A stretch of DNA of 64,000 nt from Treponema sp. C6A8 (GCF_000619925.1 NZ_JHVB01000006.1:62001-126000), one strand, 5' to 3'. Counted from the stretch's first letter, positions 9,037 through 16,664 are shown. Numbers and translations are program-made. Notes: generated by a model not told the origin, from the letters alone.

Positions 9037-10426
9037 AAAAATAATGAAGCAGGATTACCTTTCCCGTCAGCCATATCTTAACCTTCTCAAATCAATCATC
9101 GCTAATCAGAGTAAAAATCCATTCGGCTATTCTTTTGCGATTGACGGTGAATGGGGCTCTGGAAAGACATGGATTTTACAGGAGCTTGAAAAACAGCTTT
9201 TAAAAGAGAAAGAAAATAAATATTTAATCTTTCACTACAATGCCTGGGAAAATGATTTCTATGATGAACCGCTAGTTGCAATTCTTTCTGTAATAATTGA
9301 AACATTAAAATTACAAAATAAGAGCCTAAAAGAAAAAGGTAGTTTAGGGAAAATATTTTCGTCTTCTATTACAACTCTTACAAAAATTGCTGGTTCAATA
9401 ATTGAAGCAAAATATAATTTAAATCCTAATGAAATTATTGATTCAGTAAAAGATTCAGGAAAAAATATTTCAGACGCAAAACTTACAAAATCTGATTTTA
9501 ATAAAATGCTTTCGTTAGAAAATGCTTTAAAACAAATACAAGATGTTCTTAATAAACTAGCAGTTAAACAGCAAATTATTTTTATAGTAGATGAATTAGA
9601 CCGTTGCTTACCTGAATATGCTATTAAGGTTTTAGAAAGGCTTCATCATATATGTAATGAAATACCTGTAATTCAGATTCTTGCAATAAACAAAAAAGAT
9701 TTGTCTTTTGGAATTACTAAAGTTTTTGGAATGAATAATCCAGAAATTGATAGAATAAAATTTGCTGATAAGTATTTACAAAAATTTATTCAACTATTTA
9801 TTCCTTTGACAAATGGAAATTTGAATAATGGAGACGATATTCTTAATGGAATTGATGAGGGATTTTCTGATGCTATAGTAATCAACAAAGAATACTTAAT
9901 TGAGTTTTATAAAAAACTGATGAATGGAATTACACCAAGAACTCAGGAGTATATTTGTAAACAAGTTTCGTTAACTCATAAATTAACAGTTCTAAGCGGA
10001 CATGAAATGAAATATTATTCTTATGGGCTTCTCTGCTGTGAATTAATGTACTGCATAAAATACTGTATCTTAAGGGAAAACTCAGACTTTGAAATTCTTA
10101 AAGAAGAAGGCCAAATCTACAATTTAAGAGTTTGTAGTACAAGTTTAAAATGTGAAATTATTAGTCCACAACTTTTTTCTTCAAATATTGAATCAATATT
10201 TAGAAATGAATACACAACAGTTTATGATGTCTATTTAGGACCTAGAGCACAAGATAAACAATTATCTGCTTTTAGTTGTGATAAAGGATCTGCACAGCTA
10301 ATGAACTATTTTGTTAAACAATATTATGTTGCAACGAAGTGGCCTCAAGTATATATGATGGATGAAGTTTTTAATTCTGAAAGAGATTTTTTGAAATACT
10401 TTAAGGAAATATTAAAGAACTTTTAA
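9026..10426 (+). CDS. KAP-family P-loop NTPase
   Basis: About 466 residues with Walker A GEWGSGKT (41-48) and Walker B IIFIVDELDR (D189-E190) followed by CLPEYAIKVLERLHHI, the KAP NTPase pattern; the founding prokaryotic member PifA excludes phage T7. The start at 9026 overlaps the end of hsdR by 11 bp and follows AAGAAG; 9044 is the alternative ATG. No obvious membrane segments interrupt the NTPase domain, unlike many KAP proteins. The overlap implies co-transcription with hsdR. A defence role is an inference from family and neighbours. Confidence 0.8.
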   Translation: MQNRKIMKQDYLSRQPYLNLLKSIIANQSKNPFGYSFAIDGEWGSGKTWILQELEKQLLKEKENKYLIFHYNAWENDFYDEPLVAILSVIIETLKLQNKSLKEKGSLGKIFSSSITTLTKIAGSIIEAKYNLNPNEIIDSVKDSGKNISDAKLTKSDFNKMLSLENALKQIQDVLNKLAVKQQIIFIVDELDRCLPEYAIKVLERLHHICNEIPVIQILAINKKDLSFGITKVFGMNNPEIDRIKFADKYLQKFIQLFIPLTNGNLNNGDDILNGIDEGFSDAIVINKEYLIEFYKKLMNGITPRTQEYICKQVSLTHKLTVLSGHEMKYYSYGLLCCELMYCIKYCILRENSDFEILKEEGQIYNLRVCSTSLKCEIISPQLFSSNIESIFRNEYTTVYDVYLGPRAQDKQLSAFSCDKGSAQLMNYFVKQYYVATKWPQVYMMDEVFNSERDFLKYFKEILKNF

Positions 10427-10428
10427 AA

Positions 10429-10699
10429 ATTGGTGATATGCTCCGTGTGAACTTTTATCGTCCATCATATAAAAGCATCGGCGATAAATCGGCGATAAAC
10501 TCACAAATCGGCGATAAACTACAAAGAAAAAATTTGTGCTTATTTGAGTTCTTTGCCAGAGGCCCGTACACAAGATATTGCGTTTTTTATAGGATTAAAG
10601 CAATCTCGAACAAAAGACTATCTTGCAGAACTTGTTGGAGAAGGAAAAATTATCTCAAATGGTGCAAACAGGAACAGAACCTATTCTATAAGGAAATGA
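10429..10699 (+). pseudogene. 3' remnant of an AlbA_2-type (RecG-like) ATP-binding regulator, frameshifted
   Basis: One frame reads MLRVNFYRPSYKSIGDKSAI, the end of an AlbA_2-type regulator or helicase C-terminus. Within tandem copies of the unit GGCGATAAA the frame changes, and the next frame reads KICAYLSSLPEARTQDIAFF, then LKQSRTKDYLAELV and a stop at 10697-10699, which is the typical winged-helix tail of the same family. The frameshift lies in or next to the repeated unit, suggesting slippage. The body of the gene is absent, since the KAP gene ends just upstream. It is a broken end fragment. Confidence 0.75.
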
Positions 10700-10871
10700 C
10701 ACCAGACGACATAGAAGACGACAGCCGGCGACACAAAGACATTCTACCATTCAATTGTAAATTTACAATAATTTCTAAAATATTCTAAGTGAGTTGTAAA
10801 AAAAATTTTAAATTATAGGTTTAATGAATTTTGTTTTACATATTATAAAATGATGAAAGAGGTAAAACAAA

Positions 10872-11453
10872 ATGAGCTACTTAATGAATAAAGCAAATGA
10901 TATTGAATATTTCATCGAAGGTATTTCTGCTGTCTGCAATGACAAGAACTTAATTACGAAAAAAGTCAAAGAACGATTTGGCTCTGAATATTCAAAATTA
11001 ATTGATTATCTCCTTCTATTGGAAAATGAAAAGTTTAATGCAAAAGCTTTCGCTGCAGCACTTAGCAACCGGGAATTAGAAGATGGATTTTTTAGATTTG
11101 AACTAAAATGTGCTGAAAAGAATAATCTTGTAATAGTCACAGGATATTCTGATGATTTAATTGAACTTGATGGAGCAATTAAACAGGAAGGAGACTGTTT
11201 TAATGGAGAAAATTTTCATCTGGAAAAATACAATGACGAGTGGCTTTTGAAAAAAGGAAATGGTTGTAACAATATTTCAGCAATCTGGTATGACCAGAAT
11301 AAAACAGCAGAGAATTTAGAAGTAATACCATGGACATATAAGACAGAAATCCCTCATCAATCTTTTTTTGCAAAATATAGAGGAGAAACTTTTTGCGAAG
11401 GATTTGTATTTAGCATTGAGGACTTAAATATGGATAATCAGGTGGTCTTATGA
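10872..11453 (+). CDS. Hypothetical protein (193 aa)
   Basis: I do not recognise this protein. It is soluble-looking, acidic, with a helical N-terminal half (to about residue 70) and a mixed C-terminal half with several aromatic residues. A ribosome site (AGAGG) and a TATAAA-type -10 box precede the ATG, so it has its own promoter. It overlaps the next gene by 4 bp in an ATGA arrangement, so the two are translated together and probably work together. It lies between two defence modules. Confidence 0.65.
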   Translation: MSYLMNKANDIEYFIEGISAVCNDKNLITKKVKERFGSEYSKLIDYLLLLENEKFNAKAFAAALSNRELEDGFFRFELKCAEKNNLVIVTGYSDDLIELDGAIKQEGDCFNGENFHLEKYNDEWLLKKGNGCNNISAIWYDQNKTAENLEVIPWTYKTEIPHQSFFAKYRGETFCEGFVFSIEDLNMDNQVVL

Positions 11454-11878
11454 GCGGTGGAAGTTTAGATTACTTCTATAGCAGATTTGATGAACCTCTT
11501 GAAAAGATTTCTAAAGAAATAAAATGGGGAAAAAACAAGTGGTCTCCAGAAGTGCTTTCAGAATTCCAAGATGCCTTAAAATATTTGAAAATTGCGCAGG
11601 TTTATTCTCATGATGTTGAATGGCTTTTAAGTGGTGACTACGGTGATGATTCGTTTCTCGAAAGCATAAAAGAAGAGTTAGAAGAACTGGAAAAGAATCC
11701 TGATATAATTGAGCCGCAATTAAAAAGATGCCCACTATGTAAATATTTTAATGGCAAAAGATGTACTAATCACTGGCAGATGGAATATATGGATAAAGAA
11801 AGTTTTGAAAAAAGAATAGCAGATGCATCTGATTGCTACGATTTTGAAGAGATTTACGAAGAAGTAGAAAGTCTATGA
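11450..11878 (+). CDS. Hypothetical protein with MSGGS-type N-terminus and cysteine cluster (142 aa)
   Basis: The N-terminus MSGGSLDYFYSRF and the central VEWLLSGDYGDDSF resemble a small family of uncharacterised proteins common in phages and mobile elements. The C-terminal part adds a cysteine cluster (CPLCKYFNGKRC at about 106-117, and a further Cys), a possible metal-binding knuckle. It is translationally coupled to the upstream gene. Function is unknown; co-translation suggests a two-component unit. Confidence 0.65.
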   Translation: MSGGSLDYFYSRFDEPLEKISKEIKWGKNKWSPEVLSEFQDALKYLKIAQVYSHDVEWLLSGDYGDDSFLESIKEELEELEKNPDIIEPQLKRCPLCKYFNGKRCTNHWQMEYMDKESFEKRIADASDCYDFEEIYEEVESL

Positions 11879-12008
11879 CCTTATAGGAAGAAATCCAGAA
11901 CAAAGTAGCACTTAAAATCAGAGGGAAGTGAGTTTGTGACAAATTGTCACAAACTGAAATTGTCATCATCAGGAAGATAAGTGCTAATATTTTCTCATAA
12001 AATATGCA

Positions 12009-12057
12009 GATTCTTCAGCGATAAGTGTCAAAAAAATGAAGTTATCGCTGAAGAATC
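12009..12057. repeat. Perfect 16-bp inverted repeat in a gene-free spacer
   Basis: The arms GATTCTTCAGCGATAA (12009-12024) and its exact complement (12042-12057) enclose a 17-nt loop. No U-tract follows. The spacer 11879-12348 holds this repeat, a second one at 12091-12128, the promoter of the next gene and no convincing gene. Confidence 0.7.
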
Positions 12058-12090
12058 ACATAATTTGTATATTTTTATTAGCAAAGTATG

Positions 12091-12128
12091 TTTATGTCCC
12101 GAAAACTGTATATTTTTCGGGACATAAA
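12091..12128. terminator. 15-bp hairpin, probable bidirectional terminator
   Basis: TTTATGTCCCGAAAA (12091-12105) pairs perfectly with 12114-12128 across an 8-nt loop, and AAATTTTT follows. It lies between the end of the 11450-11878 gene and the promoter of the RloA-like gene, where a terminator is expected. Confidence 0.5.
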
Positions 12129-12290
12129 AATTTTTACATCTTTAAACTAACAGTTTATATCTTTTCTTTTTCAATCAAATTACAATTTCTGTATGAAAAA
12201 GAATAATCTGCAAGAACATCACGAAGAAACTTTTGGAAAAGATGAAAGTTATGAAACGATAGTAAAATTCGAAAATACAATACTTAATCC

Positions 12291-12337
12291 TTGTTTTATC
12301 CGTCTAAAAGTGCTATATTTGTAGTAATCCTACAAAT
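12291..12337 (+). promoter_or_regulatory. Promoter with overlapping palindrome before the RloA-like gene
   Basis: TTGTTT (12291-12296), a 17-bp spacer and TATATT (12314-12319) form a good sigma-70 promoter. An 8-bp palindrome, ATTTGTAG/CTACAAAT (12317-12324 and 12330-12337), covers the end of the -10 box and the expected transcription start, the position of a repressor operator. Confidence 0.6.
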
Positions 12338-12348
12338 ACGAGGTGTTT

Positions 12349-13620
12349 ATGCTTTTAGAAATGAGATTTAGTAACTTCTTTTCTATCAAAGATGAAGTTT
12401 GCATCGATTTTAAGGCTGGCAATATCAATACAGCAGGTGCAAAAGAATTATCAGATAATATCTTCTCTTTTAATGATGAAACACTCATAAAGGTTCAGGG
12501 ACTTTTTGGACCTAATGCTTCAGGAAAATCTAGTATTCTAAAAGCAGCAATGTTCTGTAGACTCCTGGTTTTGGATTCATTCCAGAACAATGAAGGTACT
12601 ATTTTCAACTTTATGCCTTTTAAGTTTGATGGATATTTTGAAAAGCCAAGTACTTTTTATATTGATTTCATAACAGATGGAATAGAATATGAATATTCCT
12701 TCTCTATAACTAGAAATGCGATTCTTACAGAGGAACTGTACTATCATCCAAATAAAAGAAAGGTAAAGATTTTTACAAGAGATGAAAGCAAAGGTCCATC
12801 TAAAACCGATGTTTATTCTTTTGGAGAAGGACAGTTTGTAAAACCTTTGGATGTAGCTCAAAGTACTGGAAAAAATACTTTGTTCATTAGTAGGGCAAGT
12901 CAAATGGACAGAGAGCTTGCAAAGAAAATTTACAACTATTTCAGAACAGAATTATTAATTGGTCTTCCGCAGCTTTCTGGAAAATATGCAGTTGAATTAT
13001 TCAAGCAGAACAAAGATTTAATTCTTCAGGCATTAAAAATGGCAGATAGTGATATCACAGATATTAATGTCAAAATAGAAAGAACTCCATTATTCTCAGT
13101 TACACCTCAAGTAACAAGAAATGGCATCCCTGTTCCATCAAATACAGTGACTCAAGTTGCAGATGTAATCAACTTCTATACTACTCATAAACGGAATCCT
13201 GATATCTCATTCCATCTTGAAGGAGAAGAATCCGCCGGAACAATTCAAATATTCAACCTTCTCTTAATTCTTCTTGATGTTTGTAAAAATGGAAAAACAC
13301 TTATCCTCGATGAGTTTGATGCTAGCCTGCACACTGAACTGGCTCAGTTCATTCTCGATATGGTAAATGCATCTAAATCAGCTCAATTCCTTTTTACAAG
13401 TCATAATACAAATCTCCTGGACATCAAAAAGATGAGAAGGGATCAGATTCTTTTTACAAACAAAAAAGAAGATGGTTCCACAGAAGTATATTCTCTTTTT
13501 GATTTCAAAGATTTTAGGGAAAACATGGATGCCGAAAAATGTTATCTCCAGGGAAGATTCGATGCTGTGCCTTACATTAATTCTTCCATCAGTATTATTA
13601 AAAATCTTTTGGGGGAATAA
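12349..13620 (+). CDS. RloA/AbiLi-like AAA ATPase
   Basis: The 423-residue ABC-type ATPase (AAA_15/AAA_21) has Walker A GPNASGKS (54-61), Walker B LILDEFDASLH (D321-E322) and a switch histidine in FTSHN. Such ATPases pair with a TOPRIM-like RloB protein, as here, and the pair corresponds to AbiL (AbiLi/AbiLii) abortive infection systems; RloA was first noted linked to restriction loci. The ATG at 12349 follows GAGG with a 5-nt gap; a GTG at 12343 is less likely. It has its own promoter with a palindromic operator-like site. Confidence 0.8.
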   Translation: MLLEMRFSNFFSIKDEVCIDFKAGNINTAGAKELSDNIFSFNDETLIKVQGLFGPNASGKSSILKAAMFCRLLVLDSFQNNEGTIFNFMPFKFDGYFEKPSTFYIDFITDGIEYEYSFSITRNAILTEELYYHPNKRKVKIFTRDESKGPSKTDVYSFGEGQFVKPLDVAQSTGKNTLFISRASQMDRELAKKIYNYFRTELLIGLPQLSGKYAVELFKQNKDLILQALKMADSDITDINVKIERTPLFSVTPQVTRNGIPVPSNTVTQVADVINFYTTHKRNPDISFHLEGEESAGTIQIFNLLLILLDVCKNGKTLILDEFDASLHTELAQFILDMVNASKSAQFLFTSHNTNLLDIKKMRRDQILFTNKKEDGSTEVYSLFDFKDFRENMDAEKCYLQGRFDAVPYINSSISIIKNLLGE

Positions 13621-13622
13621 GC

Positions 13623-14183
13623 ATGGGAAGAGAGAGAAAATCAAATCCTAGAAAAATGCGTCCTCAGTTTCTTGTTCTCTGTGAAGGAGAAACTGAAGAA
13701 GCATACATCAACTTTCTGAAACAACGATACAGACTTCCTATCAAAATTGTTTCTAAGATTATAGGAAGCAATATTTCTCCCCGTTTAATTAAGAAACATA
13801 AAGAAGAACTATCTGGAAATCCATCTGAAATCAAAACATTCCTAATGTATGATGGAGATGTTCCAGAAGTGCTGGATTCTCTAAAAAAATGTGATGGTAT
13901 CATGTTGATTAGTAAACCGTGCATTGAAATCTGGTTTATTTCGCATTACAAGAAAGCTCCTGAAACAGAACTTGCCAGTGAGGCTTGTGTAAAACAATTA
14001 TGTTCAATTGTTGGATGGGAACAGTATAAAAAGGCAGTGCTTACGATCAAACAGCAGGATTCGCTTTGGGATAATCGTATGACAGCTGTTACAAATATGC
14101 AGGATAAAACAGAAGTAAATAAAACTTACAGTACCATTTATCAGTTCATTAATATTCTTGAAGAAGAAAAGAATAAGTCCTAA
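13623..14183 (+). CDS. RloB-like protein (AbiLii partner, TOPRIM-like)
   Basis: The 186-residue protein begins with a basic tail, then FLVLCEGETEEAYINFL (the conserved Glu near residue 21) and LMYDGDVPE (D77, D79). These acidic motifs are the RloB pattern, related in layout to OLD/TOPRIM metal-dependent nucleases. It starts 2 bp after the RloA-like stop, so the two are one operon. In this class the ATPase is thought to sense infection and the RloB part to be the effector; that is from family knowledge, not shown here. Confidence 0.8.
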   Translation: MGRERKSNPRKMRPQFLVLCEGETEEAYINFLKQRYRLPIKIVSKIIGSNISPRLIKKHKEELSGNPSEIKTFLMYDGDVPEVLDSLKKCDGIMLISKPCIEIWFISHYKKAPETELASEACVKQLCSIVGWEQYKKAVLTIKQQDSLWDNRMTAVTNMQDKTEVNKTYSTIYQFINILEEEKNKS

Positions 14184-14186
14184 CTA

Positions 14187-14693
14187 CTAAACAAAGTCCG
14201 GATAATCTTCTTTAGCGTATCCAAACTCCCGCTCCCCAAACAGCACCAGCGTAATCTCATCAAAATCATCCTGATGCAGTTTCATCGTCTCAATTGCCAC
14301 CCTAATAGCATCTCGCTGCGGGTAACCATAAACACCGGCAGAAATTAGAGGAAAAGCAATTGTCTTAAGTCCTTTTTCTTTTGCAAGATTCAAAGAATTT
14401 TCATAGCAGGAAGTAAGAAGAGCCTCTGCTTCAGATGGAGTATGTTCAAAATAAATCGGCCCAACAGTGTGAATCACGAATCTGGCAGGTAAATTATAAC
14501 CCTTTGTGATTTTAGCTTCGCCGGTTCGGCACCCATGAAGTGTACGGCACTCAGCAAGAAGTTCCGGCCCGGCAGCATAATGAATCGCTCCATCAACACC
14601 GCCGCCACCCAGCAGCGAAGAATTTGCAGCATTAACGATTGCATCGCAGCGCAGTCTTGTAATGTCACCTTTGATAATTTTGATTTTTCCCAT
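14187..14693 (-). CDS. Macrodomain protein, copy 1 (YmdB-like ADP-ribose hydrolase)
   Basis: The 168-residue single macrodomain has the ADP-ribose-binding motifs [29 protein letters not shown] and [11 protein letters not shown], as in YmdB-type O-acetyl-ADP-ribose deacetylases and ADP-ribosyl hydrolases. The start ATG lies one base after the 3' end of tRNA-Ala, with no ribosome site of its own, so it is probably transcribed from the tRNA promoter and freed by tRNA 3' processing. A second copy at 16813-17325 differs at about 21 of 168 positions. It converges on the RloB gene, 3 bp apart. Confidence 0.85.
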   Translation of the reverse strand: MGKIKIIKGDITRLRCDAIVNAANSSLLGGGGVDGAIHYAAGPELLAECRTLHGCRTGEAKITKGYNLPARFVIHTVGPIYFEHTPSEAEALLTSCYENSLNLAKEKGLKTIAFPLISAGVYGYPQRDAIRVAIETMKLHQDDFDEITLVLFGEREFGYAKEDYPDFV

Positions 14694-14694
14694 A

Positions 14695-14768
14695 TGGAGC
14701 TGATGGGACTTGAACCCACTACCTTTTGAATGCCATTCAAACGCTCTAGCCAGGTGAGCTACAGCCCC
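14695..14768 (-). tRNA. tRNA-Ala (GGC)
   Basis: A complete cloverleaf: acceptor GGGGCTG/CAGCTCC with one G-U pair, D arm GCTC/GAGC, anticodon stem TTTGA/TCAAA with loop ATGGCAT (anticodon GGC), T arm GTGGG/CCCAT, discriminator A. CCA is not encoded. The -10 box TATAAT lies 9 nt before the 5' end (14778-14783). An identical copy lies at 45827-45900. Confidence 0.95.
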
Positions 14769-14801
14769 GATGATTTTATTATACCACATTTATAGGGTAT
14801 A

Positions 14802-14865
14802 TTTGCACTTTTTATAAATAACAAAAGTGCAAAAAATGCACTAAATCCATACTTAAAAAGTGCAA
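14802..14865. repeat. AAAAGTGCAAA iteron-like repeats
   Basis: Three copies of AAAAGTGCAAA in both orientations (14802-14813, 14823-14834, 14855-14865) and a half copy TGCACT (14837-14842) lie in about 65 bp. The first covers the expected -35 region of the tRNA-Ala promoter. They could bind a regulator or be the scar of a mobile element. No gene lies in 14769-14937. Confidence 0.5.
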
Positions 14866-14937
14866 ACTTCATCTTAAAAAATGTCCCCACCGTGGCGACC
14901 ACTAAACAAAGCAAATCTATTATAGTTTAGACATCAC

Positions 14938-15014
14938 AGCGGGTTGGAGCACTGGTTGTGGCTCACGAGCCTCATAAGCTCGACGTCGGGGAAGTTCGAT
15001 TCTTCCACCCGCTA
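14938..15014 (+). tRNA. tRNA with CAU anticodon (Met or lysidine-modified Ile)
   Basis: A 77-nt cloverleaf: acceptor AGCGGGT/ACCCGCT, D arm GAGC/GCTC, anticodon stem CGAGC/GCTCG with loop CTCATAA, T arm GGAAG/CTTCC with loop TTCGATT, discriminator A, CCA not encoded. TATAGT lies about 10 nt upstream as the -10 box. The CAU anticodon alone does not separate elongator Met, initiator Met and Ile2. Confidence 0.9.
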
Positions 15015-15119
15015 TAGATTTTTTTATTTCAAAATGATACTTTCATTTCATAAGGAGATTAGGTATTCACAAATTGCATTTTAAGAAAACAAAAGAGTCT
15101 TATTGAAAACTATCCTTCA

Positions 15120-15500
15120 TTGCAAAACATTTTAGCCAGAAAAAATGAAACTTTTCAGGAACGGCTTATGCATCTAATCTGGAATAAAGGTCTTTCTGAA
15201 ATCCAGATTTACAAAACTGCAAATATCGACCGCAGATTGTTTTCTAAAATCCGCTCCGATGCAGATTATCATCCGCAAAAACAAACAATACTTTCTTTGA
15301 TTATTGCATTACATCTTAATTTGGTGGAAGCAGAAGACTTGTTATCAAGAGCGGGCTTCGCTTTTTCACCAGTAGACACTATAGATACTATTTATCAATT
15401 CTGCATTGAAAATAGTATCTATGATTTTAGAATAATTGATGAATTAGTTTACGAGCAAACCGAATTAATTAATCCTTATACAACTGAAACTTCTTACTGA
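15120..15500 (+). CDS. Small helix-turn-helix-like protein, start uncertain
   Basis: The sequence YKTANIDRRLFSKIRSDADY followed by ILSLIIALHLNLVEAEDLLS is a domain often found at the C-terminus of macrodomain or signalling proteins in Firmicutes and spirochaetes. Only a TTG at 15120 is available as a start; the open frame reaches back to a TAG at 15060-15062 without ATG or GTG, although AGGAG is present near 15054. This suggests either a non-standard start or a fragment that has lost its N-terminal domain. Its 3' end overlaps the convergent PTH2 gene by 32 bp. DNA binding is unproven. Confidence 0.5.
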   Translation: MQNILARKNETFQERLMHLIWNKGLSEIQIYKTANIDRRLFSKIRSDADYHPQKQTILSLIIALHLNLVEAEDLLSRAGFAFSPVDTIDTIYQFCIENSIYDFRIIDELVYEQTELINPYTTETSY

Positions 15501-15912
15501 TGCTATGAGCAACTTCATCCTGCAGAGGCTTAAACCAGATTCCGACGGTGCATCGGCCTTCGCCATTCTCATCCACCCATTCAGGAGTAAGCTCTGTAAG
15601 ACAGGCATCGTTTATCATTCCAAAATCCTGATTTTCAACCAGCCCAAGATTCAGAGCCATTTCACGAGCCTGTAGTAATTTATTAAGATTTTTTGCTTCA
15701 CAAATTGTTTTTGTAATGCGGCCATTCAAATAGTCATCATATAACTCGCGGTCTAAATCAAAAGAGACGTGAATTCTTCCATCCTGTTCCATAAGATTTC
15801 TTTTGATAAGCCATATCCAGTATCCCTCTGCACAATGAGCAACCATTGCCCCAAGCTTTCCTGCAGAAAGATGCAAATCCTTTCTGATGATAAATAATCT
15901 TCGCATTCCCAT
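15469..15912 (-). CDS. PTH2-family peptidyl-tRNA hydrolase-like protein, copy 1
   Basis: The 147-residue protein matches the PTH2 fold: RRLFIIRKDLHLSAGKLGAM and VAHCAEGYW at the N-terminus, NLNKLLQAREMALNLGL in the middle and DEVAHSISKKFQLY at the end. PTH2 enzymes release peptides from stalled peptidyl-tRNA, a function usually done by Pth in bacteria. The start at 15912 (MGMRR) follows an AAAGGA ribosome site and matches the start of copy 2. It lies 42 bp after the HTH regulator gene and is probably co-transcribed with it. Copy 2 at 17833-18276 differs at about 11 of 147 positions. Confidence 0.75.
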   Translation of the reverse strand: MGMRRLFIIRKDLHLSAGKLGAMVAHCAEGYWIWLIKRNLMEQDGRIHVSFDLDRELYDDYLNGRITKTICEAKNLNKLLQAREMALNLGLVENQDFGMINDACLTELTPEWVDENGEGRCTVGIWFKPLQDEVAHSISKKFQLYKD

Positions 15913-15954
15913 AAAGTTGTTTTCCTTTTCAACTGGTAACAAATTGTGACCGGT

Positions 15955-16374
15955 TCATATTACAAGCTCTTCCCGAATCTCTTTCATCGCCTGTTCAAAA
16001 TCCTGAACCCGACCTTCTTCAATATCTGCCAGACCTTCAAGCAATTGATTAACTAGAGTTCTATAAGTTTTATATTCAGGAGTATTTTCGCGCACTTGCA
16101 AATCAGAAAAATCAACCTGCTTCAGAACATACAAATCCTCAACATGGCATTTATAAAGTTTCGACAAAATATCAAAGTTTTCGATGCATGGAATATTCTT
16201 ACACTTTTCATTTTCCCAGGCGTAAATTGCCACTGGCGTCTCGAATCCAAAAATTTCCTGCAGCTGCTTTACGCTATATCCATTTTTATTGCGCAAATCT
16301 TTTAAGAGTCTCGAGGTTGCCGGTATATCAACAACAGTCCGTTTTGCTGGTTGAATTGAATATGAATATTCCAT
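15955..16374 (-). CDS. Small XRE-like helix-turn-helix regulator
   Basis: About 139 residues. The N-terminal half has an HTH of XRE type (SRLLKDLRNKNGYSVKQLQE, then FGFETPVAIYAWENEK); the C-terminal half is helical and acidic. The ATG at 16374 is chosen because TATAAT ends exactly 6 nt upstream and no ribosome site precedes it, giving a leaderless mRNA; a GTG at 16380 is the other option. A palindrome AACAG-TAAA-CTGTT lies at 16406-16419 near the -35 region and could be its own operator. It heads an operon with PTH2 copy 1. Confidence 0.75.
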   Translation of the reverse strand: MEYSYSIQPAKRTVVDIPATSRLLKDLRNKNGYSVKQLQEIFGFETPVAIYAWENEKCKNIPCIENFDILSKLYKCHVEDLYVLKQVDFSDLQVRENTPEYKTYRTLVNQLLEGLADIEEGRVQDFEQAMKEIREELVI

Positions 16375-16380
16375 ACGCAC

Positions 16381-16419
16381 ATTATAAAAGGAATCTGCAG
16401 AAAGAAACAGTAAACTGTT
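16381..16419 (-). promoter_or_regulatory. Leaderless promoter and palindromic operator candidate of the HTH gene
   Basis: TATAAT (16386 to 16381 on the minus strand) is followed by six bases and the ATG. The palindrome AACAGTAAACTGTT (16406-16419) overlaps the -35 position. The half-site AACAGTTTA also occurs near 12151 and near 17364. Confidence 0.6.
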
Positions 16420-16615
16420 AGTTTAAAATTAGAAGACTACTGTCGGGTTTTAGCCCGAAGGCTTCAGCATTTTAAGCAAACATTTTAAGCAAAAAATGTA
16501 GTTTTCTGAAATTTACTGAAATTTTTGAGTTGAAAAATATGTAAAACGATGCTAAATTGTGCATATTGTGACATGCTGAAACATGTGAAAAGGTTTTGAG
16601 AGCTTTTCCAAGCCC

Positions 16616-16657
16616 CTCATAACCCGGAGGCCGCAGGTTCGAGTCATGCCCTCGCTA
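16616..16657 (+). other. 3' half of a CAU tRNA, probable attachment-site scar
   Basis: From the anticodon loop CTCATAA onward the sequence reads as a tRNA 3' half: CCCGGAGG, a T-arm GCAGGTTCGAGTCATGC with one mispair, then CCTCGCT and discriminator A. No 5' half that could pair with it lies upstream, so it is not a working tRNA. Integrases commonly recombine in tRNA anticodon or T arms, so this is best read as an old att site. The rest of 16420-16812 holds a terminator and no gene. Confidence 0.7.
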
Positions 16658-16664
16658 TAACAGA

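Noticed and set aside
10438..10788. A 116-codon open frame read straight through
   Set aside because: Only its first 30 codons resemble a known family; the next part of that family is found in another frame, so the long frame is a product of a frameshift in a pseudogene.
12193..12324. A 43-codon ORF starting MKKNNLQEHHEE
   Set aside because: No ribosome site, and its 3' half is the -35/-10 promoter and operator-like palindrome of the next gene.
14187..14789. A longer macrodomain ORF extended upstream to 14789
   Set aside because: The extension is the tRNA-Ala gene read as protein; copy 2 shows that the protein starts at MGKIK.
14802..14865. A short CRISPR array
   Set aside because: The repeats are about 11 bp, occur in both orientations and have uneven spacing; no cas genes are present anywhere in the window.
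16561..16660. A complete tRNA at the CAU fragment
   Set aside because: The upstream sequence cannot pair to form the acceptor, D or anticodon stems; only the 3' half is tRNA-like.
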